A DNA stretch of 64,000 bases from assembly GCA_043763625.1 (NCBI GenBank), contig JAYULL010000030.1, positions 1-64,000 on the forward strand, read 5' to 3'. The translations under genes were made by a program, and so were the position numbers. Position 1 is the stretch's first letter; each line of letters begins with the position of its first letter. Positions 17,388-26,468 of this stretch are shown here, piece by piece. The notes under the pieces were generated by a model. That model ran no database searches and was not told the origin of the DNA. It worked only from the letters and a program-made list of their open reading frames with translations. This stretch comes from Rubrolithibacter sp043763625. Lineage in GTDB: Bacteria; Bacteroidota; Bacteroidia; Sphingobacteriales; Sphingobacteriaceae.

Positions 17388-20111
17388 ATGCGTAATCGTT
17401 TAGTAAAGCTTTTATTGGTTTTAATTCTTTTTATAACCGTTAAAGGCGTTTATAATGCAAAAGGGTATTCGATAGATAAAACCAAGGCAGATAAAAATGA
17501 CGGACTGAAGCTCGTAAAAAATAATTCAACGTCTCCTGTGCCTGTTGCCGGTTTCACTTTTGTTTCGGGCGATTGCCCTTCAACCGCCGTTCGATTTACC
17601 AATACTTCTTCCGGTGATTCACTTACTTATCTGTGGAATTTCGGCGATGCTACTTCAAGTAACAATACATCCACGGCGGTTAATCCCGTTCATACTTTTG
17701 TAGGGACATTTGGCGCCGGAACACAGACTTTTGCGGTAAAACTTACGGTTACCGATACTGCAGGTGCCACGGCTCAATTTTTAGCAAATATTACCATGAA
17801 GCAGTCGCCGGATGCGCGGCTCACGGGTACAGGTTCACGAACCTTTAACGGCTCTCGCTATTTTGCGCAATGTGCAACCGGTAACGTCACTTTTGATTTC
17901 ACGAATAGCTCTTCTACCGTAAGTACGAATACAAACTACCAAATACAATGGGGAGACGGCTCGCCTGCGTATCAAGCCGCCTCTTTTCAAAACATTTCTC
18001 ATGTATATCGCCCGGGGTTTTATTCGTTAAGATTCAGCGTTACCGGCAATAACGGGTGTACTCGTGTCCAGCGGTATTCTGTTTTTGTGGGCCAAAGTCC
18101 TTCAATATCGGCAGGTGTTCCTTCGTCTACAAATTTATGTACGGGAGATTTCTTTAGTGTTCGGATAACCGGCGCCACGGGAAATTCTCCGGGCACAGTT
18201 TACCGTGTAAGGTATAGCGACGGGAGCGTAAGAACTTACCCTACTTTGCCAGACACCGTGATGCATGCTTTTTTAACCGGCTCTTTCGGGAAAACGGTGG
18301 GTTTTAACGCGTCTACCTTTAATAACGCATATTCTGTAGTTGTAGAAGCTTTAAATCCTTGCGGAAGCGATACAGATACTATTGCGCCTGTTTACGTTTC
18401 GGAAAGACAACCGGCAAAGTTTACAAGTTCTGCTGATACCGTTTGCGTAAATACTGTTAAGGAGTTCTCTTACAATGATATTCTCGGCAACAGCGTATCA
18501 TCCTCGGGTAGGGGCTCGCTCAATAAAATAGTATGGAAAATTTCTCCCGCAACAGGGTTTACTATCGACAGCGGCAGCACCGGTACTGATGCGAGCAACG
18601 ATCATATAAATTGGAGTGAGGGTTCTAAAAAGATTAAAGTAAGGTTTATCGGCCCGGATACTTATACGGTTACCTTAAAAACCGGGAATGCAGCTTGCGG
18701 AACTGATTCAGTACAAAAACTTGTTTGTGTTAATGCGCAGCCCCTTGCTTCTTTTGATGTTGACAAAACCACCGGCTGTTTCCCTCTTGTTGTGAAAACA
18801 GCTAATACATCTACCTTACCACAATGTGGAAATAATATTTACAATTGGTCAGTGTCTTTTTCTGATCCCTTAAACTGTGGAAGCAGCAGCACTTTTTCTT
18901 ATATAAACGGTACCGATGCGACTTCAAAAAATCCTGAATTTAGTTTCAATGCTCCCGGATCGTATAGCCTAACTTTAACGGTAACAAGCCCGGGCGGTTG
19001 TGTATCATCTCCCGGTACAACGCAAATTGAAGTAAAAGATCATCCTAATATTACCTTGGCATTAGACAGTACGGCTTGTCAAAACTCGGAGATTTTACCT
19101 GCGGTAATTTTAAACTCCTGCTATAATACAGATCTTAGTTATAAATGGACTTTCGAGGGCGGCACTCCTTCGTCATCAACTTCTACAAACCCCGGACCTA
19201 TCGTTTACAATACTCCCGGAAATTATTTAATAAAACTCTCGGTTAAAGGCAGTTGTGACTCCGCTGTGAGTAGTAAAACGATTCGAATTGCTCCCGCTAT
19301 CTCTAATAATGTAATCAGCGGGGCCCAAGATATTTGCTTCGGCGATCGTGCCGCACCCATAACACAAAAAGGGGATTTGATAGCAGGTGGCACCGGGAAT
19401 TATTTATATCGATGGGAATATATGAGGTGGGGCAGCGCAGGCTGGAACGAAGTTGAAAATGCTGCAAACTTAGACTATACGCCCGGAGAACTGCCGGAAA
19501 GCACTTCCTTTAGGCGTATTGTAGTTAGCGGAAGTTGCGCTGATACTTCCGGTAAAGTAACAATTATGGTCCGACCCGTTCTTACTAATTATAGCCTTTT
19601 AAGCGATGACCAAAAAGTGGCAAAGATGCAAACTCCGGAAAAAATAATCGGTGACGTACCTTTAGGAGGAACAGGTAAATATACTTTTGTTTGGGAGAGA
19701 TCAGCGGATAATACCGATTGGAAAACAATCGCCGATGCAACTTCAAACGACTACGGACCCCCTCCTCTTTCGGAAACAACTTTCTTCAGGCGGAAAACAT
19801 TTAGCGGAACTTGCTCGGCAGTCTCTTCGCCGATTGCGGTTAGTGTTTTTAACAATAGTGTTAACATATTTTCGCCAAACAACGATGGGATCAACGATAC
19901 ATGGTACCTGCCCGTGCCTGCTGACGATGCTACTGTGCATGTGCGAGTATTCAATCGCTTCGGGAATATTGTTTATGAAAGCAAAGGGGCGTTTGTGCCA
20001 TGGAATGGGGAGTTTAAGGGGAAGAAGGTACTTGCCGGAACGTTCTATTATTTAATAACGTATGACGGGGGTAAAAGCAAAAAAAGCGGATCAATTACAG
20101 TAATTTATTAG
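17388..20111 (+). CDS. PKD-domain protein with T9SS type B sorting domain
   Basis: Secreted surface protein of 907 aa. A signal peptide covers about residues 1-24. Several PKD-like domains follow, for example LWNFGDATSSNN (about 85), WTFEGGTP (about 587) and repeated F..PGSYSLTLTVT strands. Two related GTGNYLYRWEYM/GTGKYTFVWERS units stand near 670-800. The last 80 or so residues (FSPNNDGINDTW, FNRFGNIVYES, WNGEFKGK, AGTFYYLI) form the CHU_C / gliding-motility-associated type B signal, which directs export by the type IX secretion system and surface attachment. Proteins of this build are typically adhesins of gliding or glycan-degrading Bacteroidota. There are no enzymatic motifs. Confidence 0.92.
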   Translation: MRNRLVKLLLVLILFITVKGVYNAKGYSIDKTKADKNDGLKLVKNNSTSPVPVAGFTFVSGDCPSTAVRFTNTSSGDSLTYLWNFGDATSSNNTSTAVNPVHTFVGTFGAGTQTFAVKLTVTDTAGATAQFLANITMKQSPDARLTGTGSRTFNGSRYFAQCATGNVTFDFTNSSSTVSTNTNYQIQWGDGSPAYQAASFQNISHVYRPGFYSLRFSVTGNNGCTRVQRYSVFVGQSPSISAGVPSSTNLCTGDFFSVRITGATGNSPGTVYRVRYSDGSVRTYPTLPDTVMHAFLTGSFGKTVGFNASTFNNAYSVVVEALNPCGSDTDTIAPVYVSERQPAKFTSSADTVCVNTVKEFSYNDILGNSVSSSGRGSLNKIVWKISPATGFTIDSGSTGTDASNDHINWSEGSKKIKVRFIGPDTYTVTLKTGNAACGTDSVQKLVCVNAQPLASFDVDKTTGCFPLVVKTANTSTLPQCGNNIYNWSVSFSDPLNCGSSSTFSYINGTDATSKNPEFSFNAPGSYSLTLTVTSPGGCVSSPGTTQIEVKDHPNITLALDSTACQNSEILPAVILNSCYNTDLSYKWTFEGGTPSSSTSTNPGPIVYNTPGNYLIKLSVKGSCDSAVSSKTIRIAPAISNNVISGAQDICFGDRAAPITQKGDLIAGGTGNYLYRWEYMRWGSAGWNEVENAANLDYTPGELPESTSFRRIVVSGSCADTSGKVTIMVRPVLTNYSLLSDDQKVAKMQTPEKIIGDVPLGGTGKYTFVWERSADNTDWKTIADATSNDYGPPPLSETTFFRRKTFSGTCSAVSSPIAVSVFNNSVNIFSPNNDGINDTWYLPVPADDATVHVRVFNRFGNIVYESKGAFVPWNGEFKGKKVLAGTFYYLITYDGGKSKKSGSITVIY

Positions 20112-20315
20112 TTGAATCCGGTTGATATTTAGAATGCACAAAGGCAAAAAATCACCGGCCTTCTACCGATTTATTCTTTGATCGATAAATTTCTTTTTAG
20201 CCCATATACTTTTATAAATCATCCTTTTTTTATGATCTTGCATAACTTGCAGTTAATTTGTATTAATTGCTCGGTGCTTACCTAACTGTAAGAACTATAA
20301 ACCATACACTTAAAC

Positions 20316-21089
20316 ATGAATGTTTCCTTTAAAAATCAAGTGGCTATTGTAACCGGAGCAGGTCAAGGTATCGGGCTGGAAATTTGCCGGCAATTAGCAC
20401 AAAGCGGAAGTAAAGTTTTGCTCAACGATGTAAATGACGAACTAACGGAAAAAGCTGTTGAAAATGTCAACGCTATAACTCCGAATTCATGTATCGGGTT
20501 AACAGGAAATGCCGGCGAACCCGAATTCATCAGGCAAATGGTAAAAACAGCGGTCGAAAAATTCGGGGGCCTTAATATCGCGGTAGCAAATGCCGGAATT
20601 ACTTTGTTCGGCGATTTTTTGACTTATCCTCAAGATTCGTTCGAAAAAGTGCTCGACACCAATTTAGGCGGCAGCTTTTTTTTGGCTCAGGCGGCAGCAA
20701 AGCAAATGATATTACAAAAGAGCGGCGGGAGTATTTTGTTTATGTCGTCAGTAACGGGTCATCAGGCTCATAAGAATCTTGCTGCCTACGGAATGACGAA
20801 AGCTGCACTCGAAATGTTAGCAAAAAATTTAGTAATCGAACTTTCTCCTTACGGGATAACGGTTAACGCCGTTGCACCGGGAGCCACCATGACCGAGCGA
20901 ACTGCCGAGGACGCAGAATATGATAGAACATGGTCTGAAATTACCCCTATCGGCCATACGGCACTTCCTGCAGATATTGCACATTCGGTTCTGTTTTTAG
21001 TTTCGGACAAGGCAAAACACATTACGGGCCAGAGTTTGGTAATTGACGGAGGTTGGACAGCTGTGAGTCCGTCGCCGTATAAAGACTAA
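20316..21089 (+). CDS. short-chain dehydrogenase/reductase (SDR)
   Basis: Classical NAD(P)-dependent SDR, 257 aa, cytosolic. Seen: cofactor motif TGAGQGIG (residues 13-20), NAG in VANAGI (about 90), the catalytic Ser in LFMSSVTG (about 144), YGMTK (Tyr157, Lys161) and the C-terminal GQSLVIDGGW. It resembles the glucose 1-dehydrogenase/3-oxoacyl-ACP reductase type, but the substrate cannot be told. Given the following DUF4038 hydrolase gene 79 bases downstream on the same strand, oxidation of a released sugar is a plausible role. Confidence 0.88.
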   Translation: MNVSFKNQVAIVTGAGQGIGLEICRQLAQSGSKVLLNDVNDELTEKAVENVNAITPNSCIGLTGNAGEPEFIRQMVKTAVEKFGGLNIAVANAGITLFGDFLTYPQDSFEKVLDTNLGGSFFLAQAAAKQMILQKSGGSILFMSSVTGHQAHKNLAAYGMTKAALEMLAKNLVIELSPYGITVNAVAPGATMTERTAEDAEYDRTWSEITPIGHTALPADIAHSVLFLVSDKAKHITGQSLVIDGGWTAVSPSPYKD

Positions 21090-21168
21090 CACAGGGATAT
21101 TCCTTTCGGAGAAGAAGAGAAATTTCTTAGGCCTTATCGATAGCCGTAACCCTTTTAAAAGAAATCTT

Positions 21169-22581
21169 ATGAGAAAACAGATTATTATTTTTTTGTTTTT
21201 GCTCGCAATTTCTGGTAGCCTAAACGCACAATCCATATTTCAAAACGGACGAATCATAGTATCAAAAAACGGGCACTATCTTCAGTTTGAAAACGGAAAG
21301 CCTTTTTTCTGGTTGGGAGATACTGCGTGGGAGCTGTTTCATCGCCTAAAGCTTGAAGAAATAATTCAATATCTGGATAACCGGCAAAAGAAAGGCATGA
21401 ATGTGATTCAGGCTGTTGCATTAGCAGAATTCAACGGGCTTCGTCAGCCAAACCAATACGGTGAAGTGCCGCTAATCGACTTAAATCCGGAGACACCCAA
21501 CGATAACTACTTTAAACTAATTGACACCGTTGTTAAACTGGCCGCAAAACGAAACATGTTTATTGGGCTGCTACCAACTTGGGGCGATAAAGTTACTGCC
21601 AAATGGGGCGAAGGTCCCGCCGTTTTTAACCCTCAAAATGCATATAAATATGGATTGTGGATCGGGAAACGCTATAAAAACAGCAAAAACCTGTTATGGA
21701 TTTTAGGCGGAGATCGTCCCGCCCGGCGAGATACCTCGGACTGGACAACTATTTGGCGAGAAATGGCAAAAGGTATTTCGGAGGGAACCGGCAATAAGGC
21801 TTTTATCACCTATCATCCGCAAGGCGGAGATCCTTCAACCTCGCAGCTGATACACAATGAAGGTTGGTTAGATATGAATATGATGCAATCCGGGCACGGC
21901 GGCGGACATGATGTGCCGGTGTGGAACACCATTCTTCGCGATTACAATATAAAACCGGCAAAACCCACCTTAGATGCTGAACCGAACTACGAAGACCATC
22001 CCGTCAACCCATGGCCGAAGTGGGATCCGGCAAACGGCTATTACCGCGATTACGATGTTAGAAAACAAATTTACCGGTCTGTATTTTCAGGTGCGGCCGG
22101 TGTTACTTACGGGCATCATAGTGTTTGGCAGTTCTACAACCCGCGGGAAGAAAAAATCAATTTTGCGGACAGACATTGGACAGAAGCCATTGATCGCCCG
22201 GGAGCTTTTCAATCGGGGTATTTAAAGAAGCTGATAGAATCTCGACCTCAGCTTAATCGTATTCCCGACCAAAGTATAATTGTAAAAGGGCAAGGAGAAA
22301 AAGGGGAACACATTTGCGCTACTCGCGACGAAGCAGGAACTTACGCTATGATTTACATTCCGGTAGGAAAAATGATTACACTTAATTTGAGCTCTTTTAA
22401 AACAAATAAAATAAAGGCATATTGGTTTAATCCCCGAACCGGAATGGCTTTGCCCAAGGGTTTAGTTGAAATTGCTGATAAAACTGAAGTGAGTTTTACG
22501 TCTCCGGAACAAGGTGTAGAAAAGGATTGGGTGCTGATTCTTGACGATGCACGAAAAGGATATAAGGTGCCTGAGATGTAG
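21169..22581 (+). CDS. DUF4038 glycoside hydrolase (GH140/apiosidase-type)
   Basis: Secreted protein of 470 aa with a signal peptide (about 1-21, ending LNAQ). The start of the mature part, with FFWLGDTAWELFHRL and the DNRQKKGMNVIQ segment, is characteristic of DUF4038, the family that includes the rhamnogalacturonan-II apiosidase GH140. Acidic candidates fitting the catalytic pair are Asp182 in LGGDRP and Glu271 in LDAEPNYE. The C-terminal 90 residues form the associated small beta domain (WFNPRTGMA, WVLILDD). It may act on plant cell-wall side chains. It follows the SDR gene closely and may share its transcript. Confidence 0.85.
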   Translation: MRKQIIIFLFLLAISGSLNAQSIFQNGRIIVSKNGHYLQFENGKPFFWLGDTAWELFHRLKLEEIIQYLDNRQKKGMNVIQAVALAEFNGLRQPNQYGEVPLIDLNPETPNDNYFKLIDTVVKLAAKRNMFIGLLPTWGDKVTAKWGEGPAVFNPQNAYKYGLWIGKRYKNSKNLLWILGGDRPARRDTSDWTTIWREMAKGISEGTGNKAFITYHPQGGDPSTSQLIHNEGWLDMNMMQSGHGGGHDVPVWNTILRDYNIKPAKPTLDAEPNYEDHPVNPWPKWDPANGYYRDYDVRKQIYRSVFSGAAGVTYGHHSVWQFYNPREEKINFADRHWTEAIDRPGAFQSGYLKKLIESRPQLNRIPDQSIIVKGQGEKGEHICATRDEAGTYAMIYIPVGKMITLNLSSFKTNKIKAYWFNPRTGMALPKGLVEIADKTEVSFTSPEQGVEKDWVLILDDARKGYKVPEM

Positions 22582-22725
22582 TAGAGGAACTTTAGCAGGA
22601 GCCTTAACTTTGAGATTTCCCTCCGAGTGAACGTAGTCGGTTGGAACCATTCGGTAAGAGCTTTCACCGGCAACAAAACATTGTCCTCTCCTGTGTTTAT
22701 CCATATCTTCGCCCGCCTATATTCT

Positions 22726-23493
22726 ATGATTTTAACCGACACTCACACCCATCTTTACTACGAGGCTGATACAAAAAAAAGAGCGGAATTGATGCAGCGC
22801 TGCTTTGAGAAAAATGTTCTCCGCTTGTTTCTTCCTAATGTAGATCCGGAATCAATCCCCTTGGTAATGAGCTTTACCGAGCAGTTTCCGGAGAACTGCT
22901 TTCCGATGTTGGGACTTCATCCCTGCCACGTAAAAGAAAACTTTGCACAAGAGCTCGAAATAATACAAGAAGCAACGAGCCGGTACAAACCTTTTGCAAT
23001 CGGCGAAATAGGTATCGACCTCCATTGGGATAAAGCAACTTTAAAGATTCAACAAGAAGCTTTTCGTATTCAAATCTCTTGGGCTAAAGCCTTAAATCTT
23101 CCTATTGTAATACATTGCCGCGAAGCGTTTGACGAAGTTTACGAAGTTTTGCAGGCAGAGAAAGACGATAAGTTGAGGGGCATTTTTCACTGTTTTACCG
23201 GAACGCATGATCATGCCGAAAAAATAAAGGGCCTCGGCTTTTACTTGGGAATAGGGGGAGTAGTAACGTATAAGAATTCGGGTTTAGATAAAGTAGTATC
23301 CACTCTAAGTTTAGATGATATTGTGCTCGAAACAGACTCACCGTATTTAACACCTGTCCCTTTTCGAGGCAAACCGAACGAGAGCAGTTATTTGGAATTT
23401 GTTGCAAAAAAAGTAGCCGAAATATTTAATACCTCCGTAGAAAACGTTGCCGGAATTACCACAGAAAATTCAAAAAAAATATTTGGTGTATAG
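22726..23493 (+). CDS. tatD: TatD family metal-dependent hydrolase
   Basis: Cytosolic metallo-hydrolase (3'-5' exonuclease/DNase family), 255 aa. I start it at the ATG at 22726, which gives MILTDTHTHLY as in the family; an upstream ATG at 22627 would add 33 residues with no family match. Metal-site motifs are all present: DTHTHL, GEIGID, IHCREA, HCFTG and ETDSPYLTP. It reads in the same direction as its neighbours but there is no functional link evident. Confidence 0.93.
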   Translation: MILTDTHTHLYYEADTKKRAELMQRCFEKNVLRLFLPNVDPESIPLVMSFTEQFPENCFPMLGLHPCHVKENFAQELEIIQEATSRYKPFAIGEIGIDLHWDKATLKIQQEAFRIQISWAKALNLPIVIHCREAFDEVYEVLQAEKDDKLRGIFHCFTGTHDHAEKIKGLGFYLGIGGVVTYKNSGLDKVVSTLSLDDIVLETDSPYLTPVPFRGKPNESSYLEFVAKKVAEIFNTSVENVAGITTENSKKIFGV

Positions 23494-23541
23494 TAGCTTT
23501 AAGGTGTGATTAAATAATACGAAATTGGGGCAGGCGAATTC

Positions 23542-24591
23542 ATGACGAGAATACTTATAATTTACACCGGCGGGACCATCGGGATGATGCACGACACTAC
23601 TTCAGGAGTGCTTGTGCCTCTTGACTTTAACCAGGTAATAAAGAATGTTCCGGAATTGCGCCGCTTGAATTACGAAATTACCGTACACTCTTTTAAACCT
23701 ATTATCGATTCTTCTAATATGACTCCCGAAGTGTGGGTCGAGTTGGCAGAAAAGATCGAGGAGCGTTATGATGAGTTTGACGGATTTGTAATTCTTCACG
23801 GTTCAGATACGATGGCTTTTACAGCTTCTGCTTTAAGCTTTATGCTCGAAGGTTTGAACAAACCCATAGTTTTTACAGGCTCTCAACTCCCGATCGGCGA
23901 AATACGTACCGATGCAAAGGAAAACCTTATAACTGCTTTAGAAATTGCTTCAGCGAAATTAAACGGAAGGGCCAGAGTGCCGGAGGTTTGCATTTACTTT
24001 GATTTTCAATTGTTTAGAGGAAATCGATCCTTTAAATACAATTCCGCTAAGTTCGAGGCTTTCCGCTCTCCTAATTACCCTGTTCTCGCAGAGGCGGGAG
24101 TTCACCTTCGCTTCAACGACGCAAATATCAGGAAGTGCGAAGATTGTGTTTTTAAAGTCCATAAACGTCTGGTTAATTCAATAGCAGTCTTGAAATTATA
24201 TCCCGGTATAAGTGCAGATACTGTTGGCGCTATTGTAAACTCAAATGCCAAGGCAATTGTGCTGGAAGCTTTTGGAGCCGGAAATGCCACTACCGTTAAA
24301 TGGTTTTTAAACTGTATAAAAGACGCGATAAAAGGCGGCAAAATAGTTGTGGATATTTCGCAGTGCAAAGTGGGCACAGTAGAACTCGGAAGATACGATA
24401 CCAGCGTTGAACTTAAAGAAATGGGTGTGATTAGCGGTTATGATATGACGTTCGAAGCAGCCGTAACTAAGCTGATGTTTTTAGTGGGAAAAGGCTATTC
24501 CGATGATCGGTTAGGCGTATTGCTGGAAACGGATCTGCGAGGCGAGCTTAGTAAACTCGATCCTATAACTTGGTCTAAATCTGTTTTCTGA
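23542..24591 (+). CDS. ansA: type I L-asparaginase
   Basis: Cytosolic asparaginase, 349 aa, normal length for the type I family (no signal peptide). It hydrolyses asparagine to aspartate and ammonia. Seen: first catalytic motif YTGGTIGM near residue 10 with the nucleophile Thr, and second motif LHGSDTMAFTASAL (about 93-106) with the Thr/Asp of the active site. IDSSNMTPE is the substrate-binding segment. It starts 48 bases after tatD and ends 47 bases before tRNA-Ser. Confidence 0.92.
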   Translation: MTRILIIYTGGTIGMMHDTTSGVLVPLDFNQVIKNVPELRRLNYEITVHSFKPIIDSSNMTPEVWVELAEKIEERYDEFDGFVILHGSDTMAFTASALSFMLEGLNKPIVFTGSQLPIGEIRTDAKENLITALEIASAKLNGRARVPEVCIYFDFQLFRGNRSFKYNSAKFEAFRSPNYPVLAEAGVHLRFNDANIRKCEDCVFKVHKRLVNSIAVLKLYPGISADTVGAIVNSNAKAIVLEAFGAGNATTVKWFLNCIKDAIKGGKIVVDISQCKVGTVELGRYDTSVELKEMGVISGYDMTFEAAVTKLMFLVGKGYSDDRLGVLLETDLRGELSKLDPITWSKSVF

Positions 24592-24638
24592 TTTAAGAAA
24601 TCAAATGCCGGATTAATTATTATTTTTGAAACTTTATC

Positions 24639-24725
24639 GGAGAGATGTCAGAGTGGTCGAATGAGCCAGCTTGGAAAGCTGGTGTACTCGCAAGGGTACC
24701 GAGGGTTCGAATCCCTCTTTCTCCG
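24639..24725 (+). tRNA. tRNA-Ser (anticodon GGA)
   Basis: 87 bases ending at the discriminator G; CCA is not fully encoded. The anticodon arm CCAGC-TTGGAAA-GCTGG gives anticodon GGA (reads UCC/UCU). The long variable arm (GTACTCGCAAGGGTAC) is that of a class II tRNA, and the T arm is GAGGG-TTCGAAT-CCCTC. The acceptor GGAGAGA pairs with TTTCTCC with one G-T wobble. Its 3' end is the attachment site of the island that follows. Confidence 0.96.
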
Positions 24726-24732
24726 CCGGTTA
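24712..24732 (+). repeat. attL: 3' end of tRNA-Ser
   Basis: 21 bases covering the T-arm 3' strand, acceptor and following GCCGGTTA. They recur exactly at 28749-28769. Integrases of the tyrosine family commonly recombine at such tRNA 3' ends, leaving the tRNA intact. Confidence 0.9.
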
Positions 24733-24749
24733 TATTTTAAAGAATACCA

Positions 24750-24786
24750 AAAACGCCTTAAATGCATTATTTAAGGCGTTTTTGTT
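24750..24786 (+). terminator. Rho-independent terminator
   Basis: A 13-bp perfect stem AAACGCCTTAAAT / ATTTAAGGCGTTT with a 5-base loop, followed by a T-rich run. It lies just inside the left end of the island, downstream of tRNA-Ser, and probably ends the tRNA transcript. Confidence 0.8.
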
Positions 24787-24823
24787 TAAAGTCCTACCCA
24801 AAATAAACCAAATAAACGCATAC

Positions 24824-24878
24824 TTCTGGTGCCCTGTTGGTGCCCTATCAGGGTCAGCAAGGTAATAGGGCACCAGAA
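24824..24878. repeat. iterated GGTGCCCT motifs and perfect 12-bp inverted repeat (left island end)
   Basis: GGTGCCCT occurs at 24828-24835 and 24839-24846, and inverted as AGGGCACC at 24867-24874. The outer copies form a perfect inverted repeat TTCTGGTGCCCT / AGGGCACCAGAA. Two more direct copies lie at the right end of the island (28671-28690). Position and repetition suggest arm-type binding sites of the lost integrase. Confidence 0.65.
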
Positions 24879-24975
24879 AGCTTATAAGCTACTGTCTTTC
24901 AGCATGTTCAATCATTGAACATCTTGATGGCAGATATGAAATAAACTAAATTTATTCACTTAAAGCTTTAATGCG

Positions 24976-25125
24976 ATGAACAAAACATTTGGACTGCTCT
25001 TCTACGTGAAGAAGACAAAAATGATTGCCAATGGGACGGCCCCGGTATATAGCTTAGTTGTAGACGTAGAGGTGAATTTCAATATTTCAAATACGTTAAG
25101 ATTTAGGTGTTGCTTAAGGGCATGA
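24976..25125 (+). pseudogene. tyrosine integrase N-terminal remnant
   Basis: A 49-codon frame starting MNKTFGLLFYVKKTKM and NGTAPVY, the typical beginning of Bacteroidota tyrosine recombinases (Arm_DNA-bind_5 domain, which binds arm-type att sites). After about residue 30 the sequence no longer looks like the family and a TGA follows; the core-binding and catalytic domains are missing. Its stop abuts the stop of the WYL fragment on the other strand, so a deletion junction probably lies here. Confidence 0.75.
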
Positions 25126-25596
25126 TTATACTATTTTTTTGCTGTCGGCTTTGTAATATTCAAAAAGCAGTTGAATTTGCTTTCCTATCATTTCGGCGAG
25201 ATGCGTCGGAGTTATAATTTTGATATCGGCACCGTAGGAGAGTATTTTGGCGATCAGTTCGGGATTAATAATAACATCCAATTCGATCTGAACGCCATCA
25301 TTCGCATGAGAAATCACTTTTTGCGAGTCATGGATAGGCTTAGTCATGACGTATGGCCAACGTTCCGCCGTAATAAGCAAAACAATTTTTTCAGAAATGG
25401 CTCCTTTAGGAATAGTCACTCCAACAACATCCTCAAAGTAATTTACAAAATCGATTTCCGTATTTTCTACATAGGGGGTTGGAACTGTCTGAATTGAAAC
25501 GATTCGGTCCAATGCGAGATTGGTAATTTTCGCAGCTGGCGTCGTTAGTCCGAAAATAAACCATCGTAAATTATATTGCTTGATATAGTCTCCCAT
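25126..25596 (-). pseudogene. WYL-domain regulator, C-terminal fragment
   Basis: 156 aa. It begins abruptly at IKQYNLRWFIFG, the middle of a WYL ligand-sensing domain, and continues through IVLLITAERWPYV, PIHDSQKV, and VIINPELIAKILSYGADIKI, the family's C-terminal half. Full regulators are about 320-340 aa with an N-terminal winged helix, which is absent here, so the fragment cannot bind DNA in the usual way. An ATG at its start keeps a reading frame open, so a protein might still be made. It diverges from the 234-aa gene and shares the intergenic region holding a strong palindrome. Confidence 0.7.
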
Positions 25597-25655
25597 TAAT
25601 GAGTTATTTGTAATGAAAAAAATCTATGAAGGTTGATAGGTAAGGCTAAGGTAAT

Positions 25656-25693
25656 AATTTGTTTTGATAAATTAAAATATATCAAAACAAATT
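25656..25693. promoter_or_regulatory. 14-bp perfect palindrome, probable operator
   Basis: AATTTGTTTTGATA and its exact reverse complement TATCAAAACAAATT, separated by 10 bases. It ends 2 bases before the -7 box at 25696, covering the place of the -33 element, as expected for a repressor or activator site of the 234-aa gene. Confidence 0.65.
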
Positions 25694-25695
25694 TG

Positions 25696-25703
25696 TATTT
25701 TTG
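25696..25703 (+). promoter_or_regulatory. TAnnTTTG -7 box
   Basis: TATTTTTG, exact match. It gives a transcript start near 25710 and a leader of about 24 bases for the gene at 25734. No separate -33 motif; the palindrome occupies that position. Confidence 0.55.
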
Positions 25704-25733
25704 TAAGGTTATAAGCTAAATTTGATTTAATCA

Positions 25734-26438
25734 TTGATGAATAAAGTATATAAGATCACTTACAAAACTTATTTGAATGACCGTCTGAAACAGGTTGACT
25801 TTCACGGGCAGCTCACTTATCCTTTATACATCCAGCTTACTTTTGAAAGAAAAACTATTTTTTTCAAAAGCTATTATTTCGAGTTGCTTTCAAAGTCCCG
25901 GTATATCTTATCTGTAGCCGGATTATCCAAAAGCCCGTCTATTAAAGAAGTCATTGCCAAAGAAAATGAGGTTATGGACTTTATTATTGGGAAACACGGA
26001 GATGATTTTTCTTTAGAAGTGTTTAAACAGGCATACGCTTATTATAGCAAGGATTTGTGCGATGTGACGGAGAATGGATTCCTGGATTATTTGCATACTT
26101 TTTTTGAGGACAAAGGAATGCCCAACCTTGCTACAGTTATCAGGGAAGGCGCTAAATCATGCAGTGCCTATGAGATGGTCAGGGATTTGAAAAGGGCGTT
26201 CCAAAAACCATTATACAATGAAATGATAGAAAACGCCTTGTACTATGCGCCTCCTTACCTGCCCCTATATGGTTTTATGGAGGAAATCAAAAAATGGCCG
26301 ATGTTAATCCTTACAGCGATGGAGTTGGAAAGGCCGGAAACACAATCCGCATTCAGGGACTATATTGTTAAGCACTATCCCGGCATAGCTGTTGAAGAAG
26401 TGCTAAAGCAGGTTGGGAAGTGGCCGGACTATCTTTAG
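25734..26438 (+). CDS. hypothetical island protein, 234 aa
   Basis: I do not recognise this protein. It has no signal peptide or membrane segment. The N-terminal 60 residues (KVYKITYKTYLNDRLKQVD, YPLYIQLTFERKTIFFKSYYFE) are rich in aromatic and beta-forming residues; the rest is mainly helical, with EVFKQAYAYYSKD, YLHTFFEDKG and a Pro/Tyr-rich segment YYAPPYLPLYGF. Its start may be the ATG at 25734 or the next one at 25737. It has its own consensus promoter overlapped by a 14-bp palindrome, so it seems tightly regulated. It faces the rloA/rloB operon tail to tail. A role in island maintenance or defence is only a guess. Confidence 0.7.
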   Translation: MMNKVYKITYKTYLNDRLKQVDFHGQLTYPLYIQLTFERKTIFFKSYYFELLSKSRYILSVAGLSKSPSIKEVIAKENEVMDFIIGKHGDDFSLEVFKQAYAYYSKDLCDVTENGFLDYLHTFFEDKGMPNLATVIREGAKSCSAYEMVRDLKRAFQKPLYNEMIENALYYAPPYLPLYGFMEEIKKWPMLILTAMELERPETQSAFRDYIVKHYPGIAVEEVLKQVGKWPDYL

Positions 26439-26468
26439 CAGAAATCTAATTGATTTACAGATTTTCTT

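Noticed and set aside
22627..22725. Upstream start adding 33 residues to TatD
   Set aside because: The extra residues have no family match; TatD proteins begin right before the metal-binding DTHTHL.
24671..24865. 64-codon frame through tRNA-Ser
   Set aside because: It reads through the tRNA, attL and the terminator; no coding evidence.
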